From Bacillota bacterium (GTDB taxonomy: Bacteria; Bacillota; Clostridia; Lachnospirales; Lachnospiraceae): a DNA stretch of 64,000 nt. Location: positions 1 to 64,000 of the forward strand of contig JAEZPG010000030.1 in the NCBI GenBank assembly GCA_023413555.1, given 5' to 3'. The notes below the pieces were generated by a model, which saw nothing but the letters and a program-made list of their open reading frames with translations, ran no database searches and was not told where the DNA came from. The position numbers were made by a program, and so were the translations under genes. This document shows positions 1 to 8,333 of the stretch, piece after piece (the stretch's first letter is position 1; every line of letters starts with the position of its first letter).

Positions 1-907
1 CCTGTGATCGATCCGTCACTGACTTTTTCTTTGCAAACTTTACAAATCGAAGTGGCTCTTGTACATTATCCATATAAAACTTCTGTTCGTAGGCCTTTAC
101 ATCGCTCTCTCGTTTTTCATCGTACCACGTTTCTTTTTCTTTGCTTTGATTCACTTGTGTTTTTACATCTTTTATGCTCTTAATATTGTTTTCTTTCACA
201 TGAATTACTGGCGTTATTGTATTTGCTTTACAAAGATTAATCCATCCACTTCCTAACGCTAACGCATCATACACAACTACGTCAACGGTATTCTTATGTT
301 CTTTCGCTACTCTACTTAGTAATCTTTTTGCTACTGTCAATTCCCCTTCGTCTTTTTTACTACTATCTACAGATCCTTTATACAGTTCAAAATCTATAAT
401 AAGCCTTGGTTCATTTCCAACTAAGGACATAAATGCTGCACTATGAAAGTAATTAGTTTTCTTATTTCTTACAGTAGCTGTATAACATTTACAGCTACTT
501 TTCTTGTAACTACCAAATAATTTTGTTCCATCTATTGCAGCCACTGTATAACCATCAATTGTTCCATGATCAAAAACTTTATTACGTTTTGCTTTCTTAA
601 TTATTCTTTGATTCATCCGCTCTAATCCCATCGTATCAACCACTTTTAAAGTATCGCGAATGGTATCTATTTGAGGTAATTGCTTTTTTCTGCTTACGAT
701 TGATTGAAAATCATTACTTCTAATTCTATATTTTAGTTCATTTAAACTTTGGATTCTCATAATAAATCCTAATAGCACTGGTAATACAGTTTCCGCTGTT
801 GTGTAAGAAGGATTTTTTCTCGTATCCTTTAACATCTTCAGTGATTCTTCTATACAATAAACTTTCTTGCTATATTTTATAAACATCTTAAAATAATTTC
901 TTGTCAT
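1..907 (-). CDS. IS4-like DDE transposase, C-terminus off the window
   Basis: Reading from an ATG at 905-907, the frame is open for 302 codons to the left edge. The first residues are MTRNYFKMFIKYSKKV. By comparison with the second copy the full protein would be about 409 residues, ending some 320 bases left of the window. The DDE-type motifs IDGTKLFGS (first Asp) and VVVYDALALGSGW (second Asp) are visible; the region holding the catalytic Glu lies off the window. Unlike the second copy there is no stop in the first 100 codons, so this could be the active copy. Family assignment (IS4-like) is by motif layout only. Confidence 0.85.
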   Translation of the reverse strand, partial: MTRNYFKMFIKYSKKVYCIEESLKMLKDTRKNPSYTTAETVLPVLLGFIMRIQSLNELKYRIRSNDFQSIVSRKKQLPQIDTIRDTLKVVDTMGLERMNQRIIKKAKRNKVFDHGTIDGYTVAAIDGTKLFGSYKKSSCKCYTATVRNKKTNYFHSAAFMSLVGNEPRLIIDFELYKGSVDSSKKDEGELTVAKRLLSRVAKEHKNTVDVVVYDALALGSGWINLCKANTITPVIHVKENNIKSIKDVKTQVNQSKEKETWYDEKRESDVKAYEQKFYMDNVQEPLRFVKFAKKKSVTDRSQ

Positions 908-1009
908 TCTTTCAATTTGGCCCTTCTAATGAGTAGGCAATGATTATAACCTTAGCGATCAATTGAAGCAAGAAAAAAGCGCGAATTTACGGGTTTTATA
1001 AAAAAAGCC

Positions 1010-1052
1010 TTCAGGTCTTGAGTTTTATGAAAAAAACTCATTTTGACCCGAA
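1010..1052. repeat. Imperfect hairpin at the right end of IS copy 1
   Basis: Nested inverted repeats: TTCAGGTC pairs with GACCCGAA, and inside it TGAGTTT pairs with AAACTCA. The same structure is found at 10142-10184 next to the second copy, so it belongs to the element. It may be part of the terminal inverted repeat or a terminator that shields the transposase from outside transcription. Confidence 0.6.
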
Positions 1053-1097
1053 AGCTCTCTTTTATAGGGGCTTTTTTCTTTTCTATTTTCTTTTTCA

Positions 1098-1298
1098 TCA
1101 ATGTGCTCGCGTCAGTAGACATGCTTCTTCGTACCAGATTCGGTTCACTTTCCCTGAAACTACAATAGCTCTTGGATTCTGTGCTTTCATTTCGGCATTA
1201 AGTTCTTTAATCACTTCGTATGCTTTAGCTCTGGATACGCCAAGATCTGATTTGATAGTGTCTACACCTACAAATAAAGGCAATCTTTCTTCCACCAT
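1098..1298 (-). CDS. Small HTH protein, excisionase/regulator-like
   Basis: A 66-residue protein if started at the ATG at 1296-1298, which is preceded by AAAGGAG at good spacing. The longer frame upstream to 1325 lacks such a site. The sequence VGVDTIKSDLGVSRAKAYEVIKELN reads as a winged or plain helix-turn-helix: recognition of a fixed DNA site is likely. Small proteins of this kind are typical of integrative elements (Xis or accessory regulators). It is divergent from the XRE gene at 1487, with about 190 bases between them, the usual layout of a mobile-element control region. It starts 39 bases from the IS boundary, so it may have lost neighbours. Confidence 0.7.
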   Translation of the reverse strand: MVEERLPLFVGVDTIKSDLGVSRAKAYEVIKELNAEMKAQNPRAIVVSGKVNRIWYEEACLLTRAH

Positions 1299-1486
1299 AG
1301 GCTTTTCTCCTTTCATAATTCTCATTTATAATAATTATTAGTATGTACTAAATTTATGAGTATATTATATTATTATTTGCTGTCTATATTAGTTTTTGTT
1401 ATATTTTTTATTTTTCTGTATAAATATTCCATTTTATCTGTTATAATGGGATCTAGAATTAATTAAAATTTTCATGGAGGTTTGTC

Positions 1487-2134
1487 ATGAGCATATTGGA
1501 TGGTAATAAAGACAATATCTTTGGAGAACGATTAAAGAATCTGCGTACTGTGATAATGAAAAAAACTCAGAAAGAATTCTCTGAGTTCATGTGCATTCCG
1601 CAGCCTACATTATCCGCTTATGAAAGTGGAAAAAATAAACCTACTGTGGATGTGGTTATAAATATTGCTGATAATTGTAATGTATCTGTTGACTGGTTAT
1701 GCGGTCGAGAAGAGCAGACACACATAAATTCTCTTGGAGATATAATGAGTTTTCTTTTTGAATTATACGAAACAAAAGAATTCTCATGCAAGACGGTTGT
1801 TCACGATTGAGTTGATATAGAAGATACTGACGAAACTGATGATTCAAAGCGTAATTGGATACAGATGATGTTCTATCATTGTGAGAACAGGAGGAATCCT
1901 GATAATATTTATAGCCAGGATATCTGTTCTATGATTAAGAAAGTATTTGAACTTCACAGCAGATTGGTAAACTATGATTATCCTCAGGATTATTATGATT
2001 CAGAGAAGAAACGATTGATTGAAATGTATGATGATTTTCCAATTACAAAGATAGATTTCTCAGGAATCCCAGAGGAAGAACGACTAAAGATTAGAAATGA
2101 AATAATGAGAGCTGAATGGGAAAAGAATAAATAA
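1487..2134 (+). pseudogene. XRE-family HTH regulator interrupted by an in-frame TGA
   Basis: Codons 1-107 form a classic XRE/Cro HTH domain (FGERLKNLR, KEFSEFMCIPQPTLSAYESG, then VSVDWLCG). A TGA at 1808-1810 stops it. The same frame continues directly (VDIEDTDETDDSKRNWIQ) and joins the 89-residue open stretch at 1865-2134, rich in acidic and aromatic residues and ending in EWEKNK. The whole would be 215 codons. A CGA to TGA change is the simplest explanation. The N-terminal half alone could still bind DNA, so a shortened working repressor is possible. Start ATG follows GGAGG; an extended -10 (TGtTATAAT, 1440-1447) lies upstream. Function of the C-terminal half is unknown. Confidence 0.75.
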
Positions 2135-2149
2135 AATTAAGGAGAATTT

Positions 2150-2623
2150 ATGGAAACAAAGGATTGGATATTACTTATAATACCTATTATTGCAAACGGA
2201 ATAATTGTGTTTCTTTTTCAGAAATACATTACAAACAAATTAGATCATATCAATAAGAGAAATAGTATACGAGATGAGGTAATAATCCTTTTTTGGAAAA
2301 AATTACAGAATTTAAATGAAATGTTTATTCAAGCCAATGTTGCAGTACGAAACAACCCAGCAGCTCTATCAACTGAACTTGAAAAAATTAAAGATGGTGT
2401 TCTTTCAATTATTCAATATTACGATACAAATAAATATGATTTAGCTATTTATTCAAAAGAATATAATGAATGGGAGTCAACTTGGAATAAATTTTCATCT
2501 ACTATTATTGCTTTTTCACATTCCACACTTAATACTCAAATGCAATTGCAATTAGGAAATGAATTACAAGATGTAAAAACTAAAACTCAAGAATTAATTA
2601 ATGTTACACGAAAAAAATATTAA
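2150..2623 (+). CDS. Membrane-anchored protein of unknown function
   Basis: A 157-residue protein with one N-terminal membrane segment (about residues 5-24, LLIIPIIANGIIVFLF) followed by a charged helical region facing the cytoplasm or outside. No known domain was recognised. The ATG is preceded by AAGGAGAAT. It lies 15 bases after the broken XRE gene and before a strong terminator, so the two are probably one transcript. Similar short single-span proteins are common in accessory islands; no function can be assigned. Confidence 0.7.
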   Translation: METKDWILLIIPIIANGIIVFLFQKYITNKLDHINKRNSIRDEVIILFWKKLQNLNEMFIQANVAVRNNPAALSTELEKIKDGVLSIIQYYDTNKYDLAIYSKEYNEWESTWNKFSSTIIAFSHSTLNTQMQLQLGNELQDVKTKTQELINVTRKKY

Positions 2624-2675
2624 TTATTATAATATAGTTTATGCAAAATATTATAGACACTTTATAGACGAAGGA

Positions 2676-2708
2676 AACGGGAAGCCTTGTTTTATAAGGC
2701 TTCCCGTT
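2676..2708 (+). terminator. Strong terminator-like hairpin
   Basis: A perfect 13-bp stem (AACGGGAAGCCTT / AAGGCTTCCCGTT) with a 7-base loop, followed by ATTTTCG. It closes the XRE / 2150 unit. The same hairpin read on the minus strand follows the guaA-like direct repeat at 2720-2729. Confidence 0.8.
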
Positions 2709-2719
2709 ATTTTCGCTCT

Positions 2720-2729
2720 ACTCAAACTC
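2720..2729. repeat. 10-bp direct repeat of the guaA 3' end; candidate attachment site
   Basis: ACTCAAACTC here is identical to 12035-12044, which encodes the last residues and part of the stop of guaA. On the minus strand the copy reads as codons for Glu-Phe-Glu and TAG, like the guaA end Glu-Phe-Glu TGA. It is followed by a terminator hairpin as guaA is, and the excisionase-like gene at 2955-3161 is next to it. The match is short, so the reading as an att half is inference. Confidence 0.4.
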
Positions 2730-2954
2730 AGTAATTTCATATCTGTCTCTGATATGAAATCCTAACAGAATCGTGGCTTATATAGCCACTAATGCATCGA
2801 TTTTACCTCTGTTTTCCCTCTCTTTCAAGTCAAAACGTATCAAAAACGTATCACAGACAAAATATCGTGATACACATGACTCTCATCGGCGAGCAATTAG
2901 CAGTTACAGAACCAACTGCTTCGGTTGGTAAAACTCCTTCCTCATTATATAAAT
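2730..2954. other. Noncoding stretch with small repeats
   Basis: It contains an inverted repeat TTTCATATC / GATATGAAA (about 2737-2761), two spaced copies of AAAACGTATC (2832-2852 region) and a small hairpin ACCAAC / GTTGGT near 2912-2930. On the minus strand a short stretch ending KERENRGKIDALVAI then TAA (about 2860-2776) is open and might be the tail of a lost integrase, but it is too short to assign. No full gene is visible. Confidence 0.4.
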
Positions 2955-3161
2955 TTAAGTATTAGACTTCTTCCTCCAATTCTTATATGATCCGGAAATA
3001 ATTCTTCCATCTTGAGGCTTCTCGGCATCTTCGGGTATCGCCCATGCGTTTCCAAACCTAACAGCTCCTTCCAGTTTACCTGCCGCACACATATTCTGTA
3101 TATTACGAACAGACATATTCCATTTATCCGCAACATCTCTTACTGTCAAGTAACCGTTCAT
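2955..3161 (-). CDS. Excisionase-like HTH protein
   Basis: A 68-residue protein (MNGYLTVRDVADKWNMSV...) with the pattern of a MerR/Xis-type helix-turn-helix: LTVRDVADKWNMSVRNIQNMC then KLEGAVRFGNAWAIPEDAEKP, where the second part resembles the wing of Xis-like domains. AGAGGTG precedes the ATG. In integrative elements such genes sit next to the att site and direct excision or regulate transfer. No integrase is present nearby, which fits a decayed island. It could also be a simple regulator. Confidence 0.75.
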   Translation of the reverse strand: MNGYLTVRDVADKWNMSVRNIQNMCAAGKLEGAVRFGNAWAIPEDAEKPQDGRIISGSYKNWRKKSNT

Positions 3162-3281
3162 TTAGCACCTCTTGTCTCATATATTCTTTGGTACAATTCT
3201 AGTATATCGCAAATACGCAGAATGTCAACCTCAACATCATAATTCAAAGATAAAACTACAACTTAGACTTGCAAAAAAATC

Positions 3282-3349
3282 TTGACACTATCGAACTTTC
3301 CAATAAGCTCAAAAAAGTGTCAACCCGCTATTAAAGATTTGACACTTTT
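3282..3349. repeat. Three copies of TTGACACT / AGTGTCAA, two as a hairpin
   Basis: TTGACACT at 3282, its complement AGTGTCAA at 3316-3323, and TTGACACT again at 3339-3346. The last two make an 11-bp stem AAAAGTGTCAA (3313-3323) / TTGACACTTTT (3339-3349) with a 15-base loop. It could be a terminator, an operator series or protein-binding repeats of a transfer origin. Confidence 0.6.
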
Positions 3350-3361
3350 CATTACATAATT

Positions 3362-3471
3362 GTGCGATGATGCACGAGGTCTGAAAGACCTCGGTTCTGC
3401 GTGGAACGGAGCGAAGCGGAGACATGCGAACCCTTCTTGCAAAACCCTATAATCGCGTAGAAAGAAGGTTC
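3362..3471. other. Series of hairpins, possible transfer origin or structured RNA
   Basis: Three hairpins lie in a row in a 500-base gene-free stretch (3162-3663): GTGC/GCAC (3362-3375), GAGGTCT-gaa-AGACCTC (3376-3392) and GAACCCTTCTT / AAGAAGGTTC (3428-3471). Between them is the G+C-rich string around 3401-3420, unlike the AT-rich surroundings. Such nested palindromes beside excisionase-like genes are what an oriT of an integrative element looks like. No relaxase gene is in the window, so the role is inferred only. Confidence 0.4.
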
Positions 3472-3663
3472 GGGGCTGTATTTGTGATACGGAGAACAAA
3501 AACCAAAACAACTACCAATCCTTGCACATAAACATTGATAATTACATACACTTAGTGTCAGCTATCACTCTATTCACTATTATGTAAACCTCCTCTAATT
3601 AATATATTCATCACAGTTACTTATGATTTTTAAATTTAAGGCATACATAATGTTTGTTTTGAT

Positions 3664-5031
3664 TTACACATCTTCTCTAATAAACTGATGATATCCCAAC
3701 CACAGCATAAAAACTAATACAGATATATTTACCAAGCTAGAAAATCCGGGACTAAGACCTGCGGTAACATATTTATTTTCTATGAATTGACTCATATCAA
3801 ATGATGCACTTGGAACATATTTCAACCATCCAATTTCCAAATTATGTGATAGATATGTTATAACCCATGGAGAAGCTAATGCAATTGTAAGACTGATGCC
3901 CATACTTACTCCTATATTTTCAAACCATATGGATAAACAAAAGCCAATTGAGATATAAACAATAGCTTCTATCAATATACATACTACCTTCAACAATAAA
4001 TAAGTATAATAATTTAACTCTACAACAGAACCATTTTGTACAGTAAGATAAGATGGTATATCTGAAAAGCCAAAAAGTATCCATCCTACTACCAACGCTG
4101 TAGCAACAAAAGCAAACGTTATCACAACAGTAAACACAATTGTTACAATCAATTTAGAAGTTATTATTTTCCATCTCTTGTATGGATAGGATAGTAATTT
4201 GGCCAAAGTACCATTTGAGTATTCTGTTGTTATCAAATAGCAAATTATAATAATCCCTGCTAGTACAACAATGATACCCAATTGAAAGCTATTGGCATAT
4301 AAATTACCTAATGATTTGTCTGGTATATCCGCAACATTATGCTTGATTTTGTATAACAGTAATTGGTTATCGTTATTTAGTTTCTCCACATCCACGTCAC
4401 TTAATGAGTCACCATCCTTAACAATAAAATTATCACTTTTTAAGATAGCTTGACAATTAGTGATATATTTTTTTAATGCGTCATTTTTCCATTCTTTTTT
4501 GTATGTAGGTTTTATATTATATTGATATCTCAACTCATTTTGCAATAAATCTAATTGATTTAATTTGTATTGATATGAACCAGCCTCATAATTAGACATG
4601 ATAGATTTTGTATTCTCGTCATCAAGTTTACACATAGCCTTCCAATCATCCCTTTTTATCATAGACAGATATTTTTCAACATCATTACTTTTCCCAAGCT
4701 CCCTAGATTCTATATAAAATGGAACTATATAAGTCCTCCAATCACTTGGAGGAATATTATTTTCTATCTCATACTCTAAGGCCATCATTTCAAGTTTTAC
4801 ATTTTGTACCATGACCTTATCAGACGTAGGATCTTTAATATAATCCTTCATGTTACTAATCTCTCCTGTAAGCTTCACCTTCCAGTTCTTGTCTGTATCA
4901 TCGTCCTCTTTGAATCCCGAATATACGAGAGCACTATATATTGCTACAATAACACAAGTAAGTATTATTAGCAGATAGCTCACAGGGCTTTTTAACAACT
5001 TCTCCATTTCATTTTTCAATAATTGTAACAT
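3664..5031 (-). CDS. ABC-2 type transporter permease
   Basis: A 455-residue membrane protein: one membrane segment at about residues 17-38, a hydrophilic domain of roughly 200 residues, then five or six segments to the C-terminus. This is the layout of ABC-2 permeases with a large outside loop, as in bacitracin, lantibiotic-immunity and Na+ export systems. It starts one base after the stop of the ATPase gene, with GGAGG before the ATG, so the two form one transporter. The motif EYSNGTLAKLLSYPYKRW (after the second membrane region) is typical of this family. Substrate is unknown. Confidence 0.85.
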   Translation of the reverse strand: MLQLLKNEMEKLLKSPVSYLLIILTCVIVAIYSALVYSGFKEDDDTDKNWKVKLTGEISNMKDYIKDPTSDKVMVQNVKLEMMALEYEIENNIPPSDWRTYIVPFYIESRELGKSNDVEKYLSMIKRDDWKAMCKLDDENTKSIMSNYEAGSYQYKLNQLDLLQNELRYQYNIKPTYKKEWKNDALKKYITNCQAILKSDNFIVKDGDSLSDVDVEKLNNDNQLLLYKIKHNVADIPDKSLGNLYANSFQLGIIVVLAGIIIICYLITTEYSNGTLAKLLSYPYKRWKIITSKLIVTIVFTVVITFAFVATALVVGWILFGFSDIPSYLTVQNGSVVELNYYTYLLLKVVCILIEAIVYISIGFCLSIWFENIGVSMGISLTIALASPWVITYLSHNLEIGWLKYVPSASFDMSQFIENKYVTAGLSPGFSSLVNISVLVFMLWLGYHQFIREDV

Positions 5032-5032
5032 G

Positions 5033-5941
5033 CTAATTCCTCCTACATCCAGCTACCTTAACATACTCATTTTCTAACGACGTGTCTACTTCCTCTATGG
5101 ATTGAAATATAATTCCTCTCTGAATCAAGTGATTAATAAGCATATACTTATCTTGTTCGTTCATTTGGACTTCAATGAAATCTGCATCCCTAACCAGTAT
5201 TATATCCTTACAACTACTTAGTTCTCGTCTTAAATCATCCATATTCTCTGTTTTTAGCAATAGCTGAACTGTAGTTAATTTATTCTTCAAATCCAAATTA
5301 TTTACAATGTTTCCATCATTAATTACAATCACTTTATCACATATCTTTTCTACCTCTGATAATATATGACTGGAAATCAAAATAGAAGTCCCTCTTTCCT
5401 CCCTAAGCCTTAACAGTATATTACGAAATTCGAATACACCGTCTATATCAAGTCCATTAATTGGTTCATCCAAAAGTAATAACTTCGGGTTCCCTAATAA
5501 GGATTGACAAATTCCCAAACGTTGCTTCATACCTAAAGAATACTTACGTACACGGTCATGAATTCTTTTCTCCATACTAACCAGTGATACTAGCTTCTTC
5601 ACTTCTTCCGAAGTCACATCCTTATACATACGAGCGGATAATTTCAAATTATTATACCCTGATAAATGGGGATAGAACCTAGGTACCTCTATCATAGCTC
5701 CAACTTCTTTCATAGCTTCTTCATAGCAATCATCTGTATTTTTTTGACACACCAACACTTCACCATCATTCTTTCTCACTAGTCCTAGAATGGCCTTCAA
5801 TGTTGTTGTTTTCCCAGAACCATTGGGACCAACAAATCCCAAAATCTCACCTGATTCTAATTGAAAGTCTATCCCTTTAATCACCTGATTCCCATCATAC
5901 GATTTTTTTAAGTTTCTAACCTCTAATATAGAATTCGTCAC
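5033..5941 (-). CDS. ABC transporter ATP-binding protein
   Basis: 302 residues. Walker A GPNGSGKTT, Q-loop region, signature YSLGMKQR, Walker B KLLLLDEPINGLD and the H-loop SSHILSE are all present, so it should hydrolyse ATP. It matches the antibiotic-peptide type exporters (BcrA-like), with the family's C-terminal extension of about 80 residues. GTG start after GGGGGAG. It is the partner of the permease at 3664. It lies downstream of the membrane-anchored protein and amidase genes, probably in the same transcript driven from 7293-7321. Confidence 0.9.
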   Translation of the reverse strand: MTNSILEVRNLKKSYDGNQVIKGIDFQLESGEILGFVGPNGSGKTTTLKAILGLVRKNDGEVLVCQKNTDDCYEEAMKEVGAMIEVPRFYPHLSGYNNLKLSARMYKDVTSEEVKKLVSLVSMEKRIHDRVRKYSLGMKQRLGICQSLLGNPKLLLLDEPINGLDIDGVFEFRNILLRLREERGTSILISSHILSEVEKICDKVIVINDGNIVNNLDLKNKLTTVQLLLKTENMDDLRRELSSCKDIILVRDADFIEVQMNEQDKYMLINHLIQRGIIFQSIEEVDTSLENEYVKVAGCRRN

Positions 5942-5962
5942 TCAATCTCCCCCATTTCTTTT

Positions 5963-6532
5963 CTAAAAGCCGATAGGTTCAAAACGAAACTCAGCAATCA
6001 TCCACTTCGAATTTGTATATACTAAACCTAATTGATACGACGAATATGACACCTTTTGTGATACCTCATTATTTTCTTTAATTGTTTCACATAATGACGC
6101 ATCAAAGCTGACACTTGCCTCATCCCTATCTATTTTAACTTCAATATTCTTTATATCCTTCATTTGAGCATCTTTTATTAAGTAAGCCCCTTGAATCTGA
6201 TCCTGTACAATATCAAAATACACAGAAGATTCCTGATTATATAGTGTAGACTCTTTCAAAATATACTGATCTATAACATCTGATATTGTTCTTCTAAGTT
6301 TCTCCACCTCACTTTTAGATATTAATTGAGGATTATCCTGGTATTCTTTTGGAAGTATAAACATTGTATTGGACATAGTAACGTAGTTAATAGCAATATC
6401 CTTTACTTCATTTTTTTTGGCACGAATAATAAGGAAATAATAGACTAGATATACAAATACGACTAATAAAACAATTACTGCTATACCCAAACCTATTCTC
6501 TTTAGTTTTCTTTTCTTTGAAAAACTCTGCAT
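5963..6532 (-). CDS. Single-span extracytoplasmic protein of unknown function
   Basis: 189 residues with a basic N-terminus (KKRKLKR), one membrane helix at about 13-36 and an outer domain with no recognised family. The C-terminal part (YQLGLVYTNSKWMIAEFRFEP) resembles the NTF2-like fold ends seen in secreted accessory proteins, but this is only an impression. AAAAGGGG precedes the ATG. It sits between a secreted amidase and an ABC exporter in the same direction with short gaps (56 and 21 bases), so it may be an accessory or immunity-type subunit of that system. Confidence 0.7.
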   Translation of the reverse strand: MQSFSKKRKLKRIGLGIAVIVLLVVFVYLVYYFLIIRAKKNEVKDIAINYVTMSNTMFILPKEYQDNPQLISKSEVEKLRRTISDVIDQYILKESTLYNQESSVYFDIVQDQIQGAYLIKDAQMKDIKNIEVKIDRDEASVSFDASLCETIKENNEVSQKVSYSSYQLGLVYTNSKWMIAEFRFEPIGF

Positions 6533-6588
6533 AGTTCACCCCTTTTCTATCAAATTGACCACGTAAAAAATACGTGGCCAATTAATGA

Positions 6589-7200
6589 TTAATTAATACC
6601 TAAACCAACCCAAGTTGTCTTTTTAAATTGAGAAGTTGACATATAGGGTTTAAGATGCCATTTAACTCTATAATGAGCACTTGTATGTGTACAAACGGCA
6701 TCACATTTGCTTCCATCAGCAGTATAGTATGATGTTATAATACCAGCATGATCATAATCTCCATCACTGTCAAAATCATAGAATATAACATTTGCTCTAT
6801 ACAGTTCGCCCTCTCCAGTAGTAACATCCGGTGGTGTTCTAAACCCCGTATTTGAATTATTATCCCAGTAGTTCTTAACATAACCTCTTTTTGATCTAAC
6901 TAAGTATTTCCTTAATTCATCTGCATTACACCATTCAGCTGTAGATTTCTTACTGATAAGACCATTCCACCAATACCAGTCATCATCCTCTTGTAATCCT
7001 CCGGCTTCTAATGCCTGAGATACAAAGTTTGTACAATCTGAATCGTACTTAGGATACTCTCTGTTATAATCATCCCACCATGTTTCAGCATAACCAGAAG
7101 CAGTAGAAGAATTAAAAGCCATTACAGAAGTATTACTAAAACATATAGTCATTACAAAACAGATTAGTGCGAATAAAATAATTTCTTTTTTCTTTTTCAT
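6589..7200 (-). CDS. Secreted amidase_6-type protein
   Basis: 203 residues from the ATG at 7198-7200, which follows AAGGGAG; the longer frame to 7260 has no such site. Signal peptide about residues 1-28 ending SVMA. The mature part has the Amidase_6 pattern: YAETWWDDYN, DCTNFVSQAL with the likely nucleophile Cys56, and YDHAGII with His151. Proteins of this family are secreted cysteine hydrolases thought to act on the cell wall or on peptides. It is the first gene of the cluster with the unknown membrane protein and an ABC exporter, an unusual combination. Target is unknown. Confidence 0.8.
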   Translation of the reverse strand: MKKKKEIILFALICFVMTICFSNTSVMAFNSSTASGYAETWWDDYNREYPKYDSDCTNFVSQALEAGGLQEDDDWYWWNGLISKKSTAEWCNADELRKYLVRSKRGYVKNYWDNNSNTGFRTPPDVTTGEGELYRANVIFYDFDSDGDYDHAGIITSYYTADGSKCDAVCTHTSAHYRVKWHLKPYMSTSQFKKTTWVGLGIN

Positions 7201-7292
7201 AATTCTCCCTTCATTAAATTTTATATGTAAAATGCGCATTTTCATCAAGTGAATATTCATGGTTCACTACTAACTTACTTTAGTTGTAATAT

Positions 7293-7321
7293 ACTATATT
7301 TTATTTGTATTTTTTTGTCAA
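7293..7321 (-). promoter_or_regulatory. Sigma-A type promoter for the amidase/ABC cluster
   Basis: On the minus strand TTGACA (7316-7321), exactly 17 bases, then TATAGT (7293-7298). It lies about 95 bases before the amidase start and no other strong promoter is seen ahead of the following three genes, so it likely drives all four. Confidence 0.75.
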
Positions 7322-7346
7322 TCATATTTTCTATTTTTTTCCTTTT

Positions 7347-8333
7347 TTACTTTTTCACCTTTTCACGTGTAATGCCAAAACCATGCCAAAACGAGTCTTT
7401 AAGTAACCCCTCATTCAATAATTGAACAAAATATTCATCCAAGCATCCCCGAAGGTCAAGTACTGAAAGTTTTCCATTTATTCCTGCCAACTTTCTCCTA
7501 ATTTTTGCAACCTTATTACTATAAAACTTCTCTTTTACATAGTAGACTGACTCCACGAAAATCTCCTCTTCGCAACCACTATTACGACCGGGACGTTTAA
7601 TCTGCACATTACCAGATTCAATATTCTTGACACCATCTCTATCTTCTCTTGCCATCTCCACAAAATAATCTTTATATGACAATTCTTTTGCAGTCATGCT
7701 TCTCTCCTTATCTCCAAGAAAACCAAATTCCTTCTTATCCATATCAAGATTCACCCTCGTTTCTATGTCCATCGTAATATCCTGTAATCTATCATCAGAG
7801 TCTTCCATTTCATCGATAGATGGCACTCCATAATAAATTTCCATAAGAGAAATCACCATCCTATAGGAAATTGACTTCTCTTTTAATCGTTCATATACCA
7901 TCTATGGAGTAACAGCATCTGGACAGGTCTCCTGCTCATCAGCATTAGTAAGTACTGTGTTAATGATGGTTCTCATATTGCGAATTGCATTTACTGGCAG
8001 ATTTCTTTCCTGAATCAATAGTTATCTCATAGCTTCACGCGCCTTGTGATCCACAAAAGTGGAAATGGTATATCTCTTCTGTTTATTCTTTAAATAATTT
8101 TCGTTATTAAACTTATGAAAGTCCTCATATACCTTCATGGTAAGAATCGCCTTTATCTCCTCTGTTTTATGATAATCAAGTGATGTGCGATTCTTCTTAA
8201 ATCTTGTTACAGTATCAATCTCCGGCATTAAAAGCCCTATAAGATAATTCATGAATTCCTGTTCTTCCTCTTCTGATAATTCAGAAGCTAAACATCTTCC
8301 ATCAGAAAGAATTGTTCCATTTCGGAGCATCAA
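7347..8333 (-). pseudogene. Broken gene with two in-frame stops, possibly sigma-like
   Basis: Two open stretches, 8022-8333 (103 codons) and 7347-7901 (184 codons), share one frame. Between them about 39 sense codons (LIQERNLPVNAIRNMRTIINTV...) are bounded by TAA (8022-8024) and TAG (7902-7904). Read through, the product would be about 328 residues. The segment YTISTFVDHKAREAMR followed by LPVNAIRN faintly recalls sigma-70 region 2 (FSTYA..IR) and region 3, as in sigma-like proteins of Firmicute integrative elements; this is a low-confidence guess. The C-terminal part has no recognised domain. Two stops make it most likely dead. Confidence 0.65.

Larger units (their letters stand above)
1..1059 (-). 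mobile_element. IS4-like insertion sequence, copy 1 (cut by left window edge)
   Basis: The stretch matches 9137-10191 closely over its whole length, including the noncoding part beyond the transposase start. Similarity stops after the string AAAGcTCTC (1059 here, 10191 in the second copy), which marks the right boundary of the element. The left end lies outside the window. It holds one transposase gene and a hairpin at the right end. The similar second copy and the decayed genes between them suggest repeated IS insertion in a dying genomic island. Confidence 0.85.

Noticed and set aside
1098..1341. Plus-strand frame of 107 codons at 1018-1341
   Set aside because: It runs antisense to the HTH gene and through the IS-end hairpin and has no ribosome site.
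3664..7200. Lantibiotic or bacteriocin gene cluster
   Set aside because: No precursor peptide, leader motif or modification enzyme was found in any frame between the genes.
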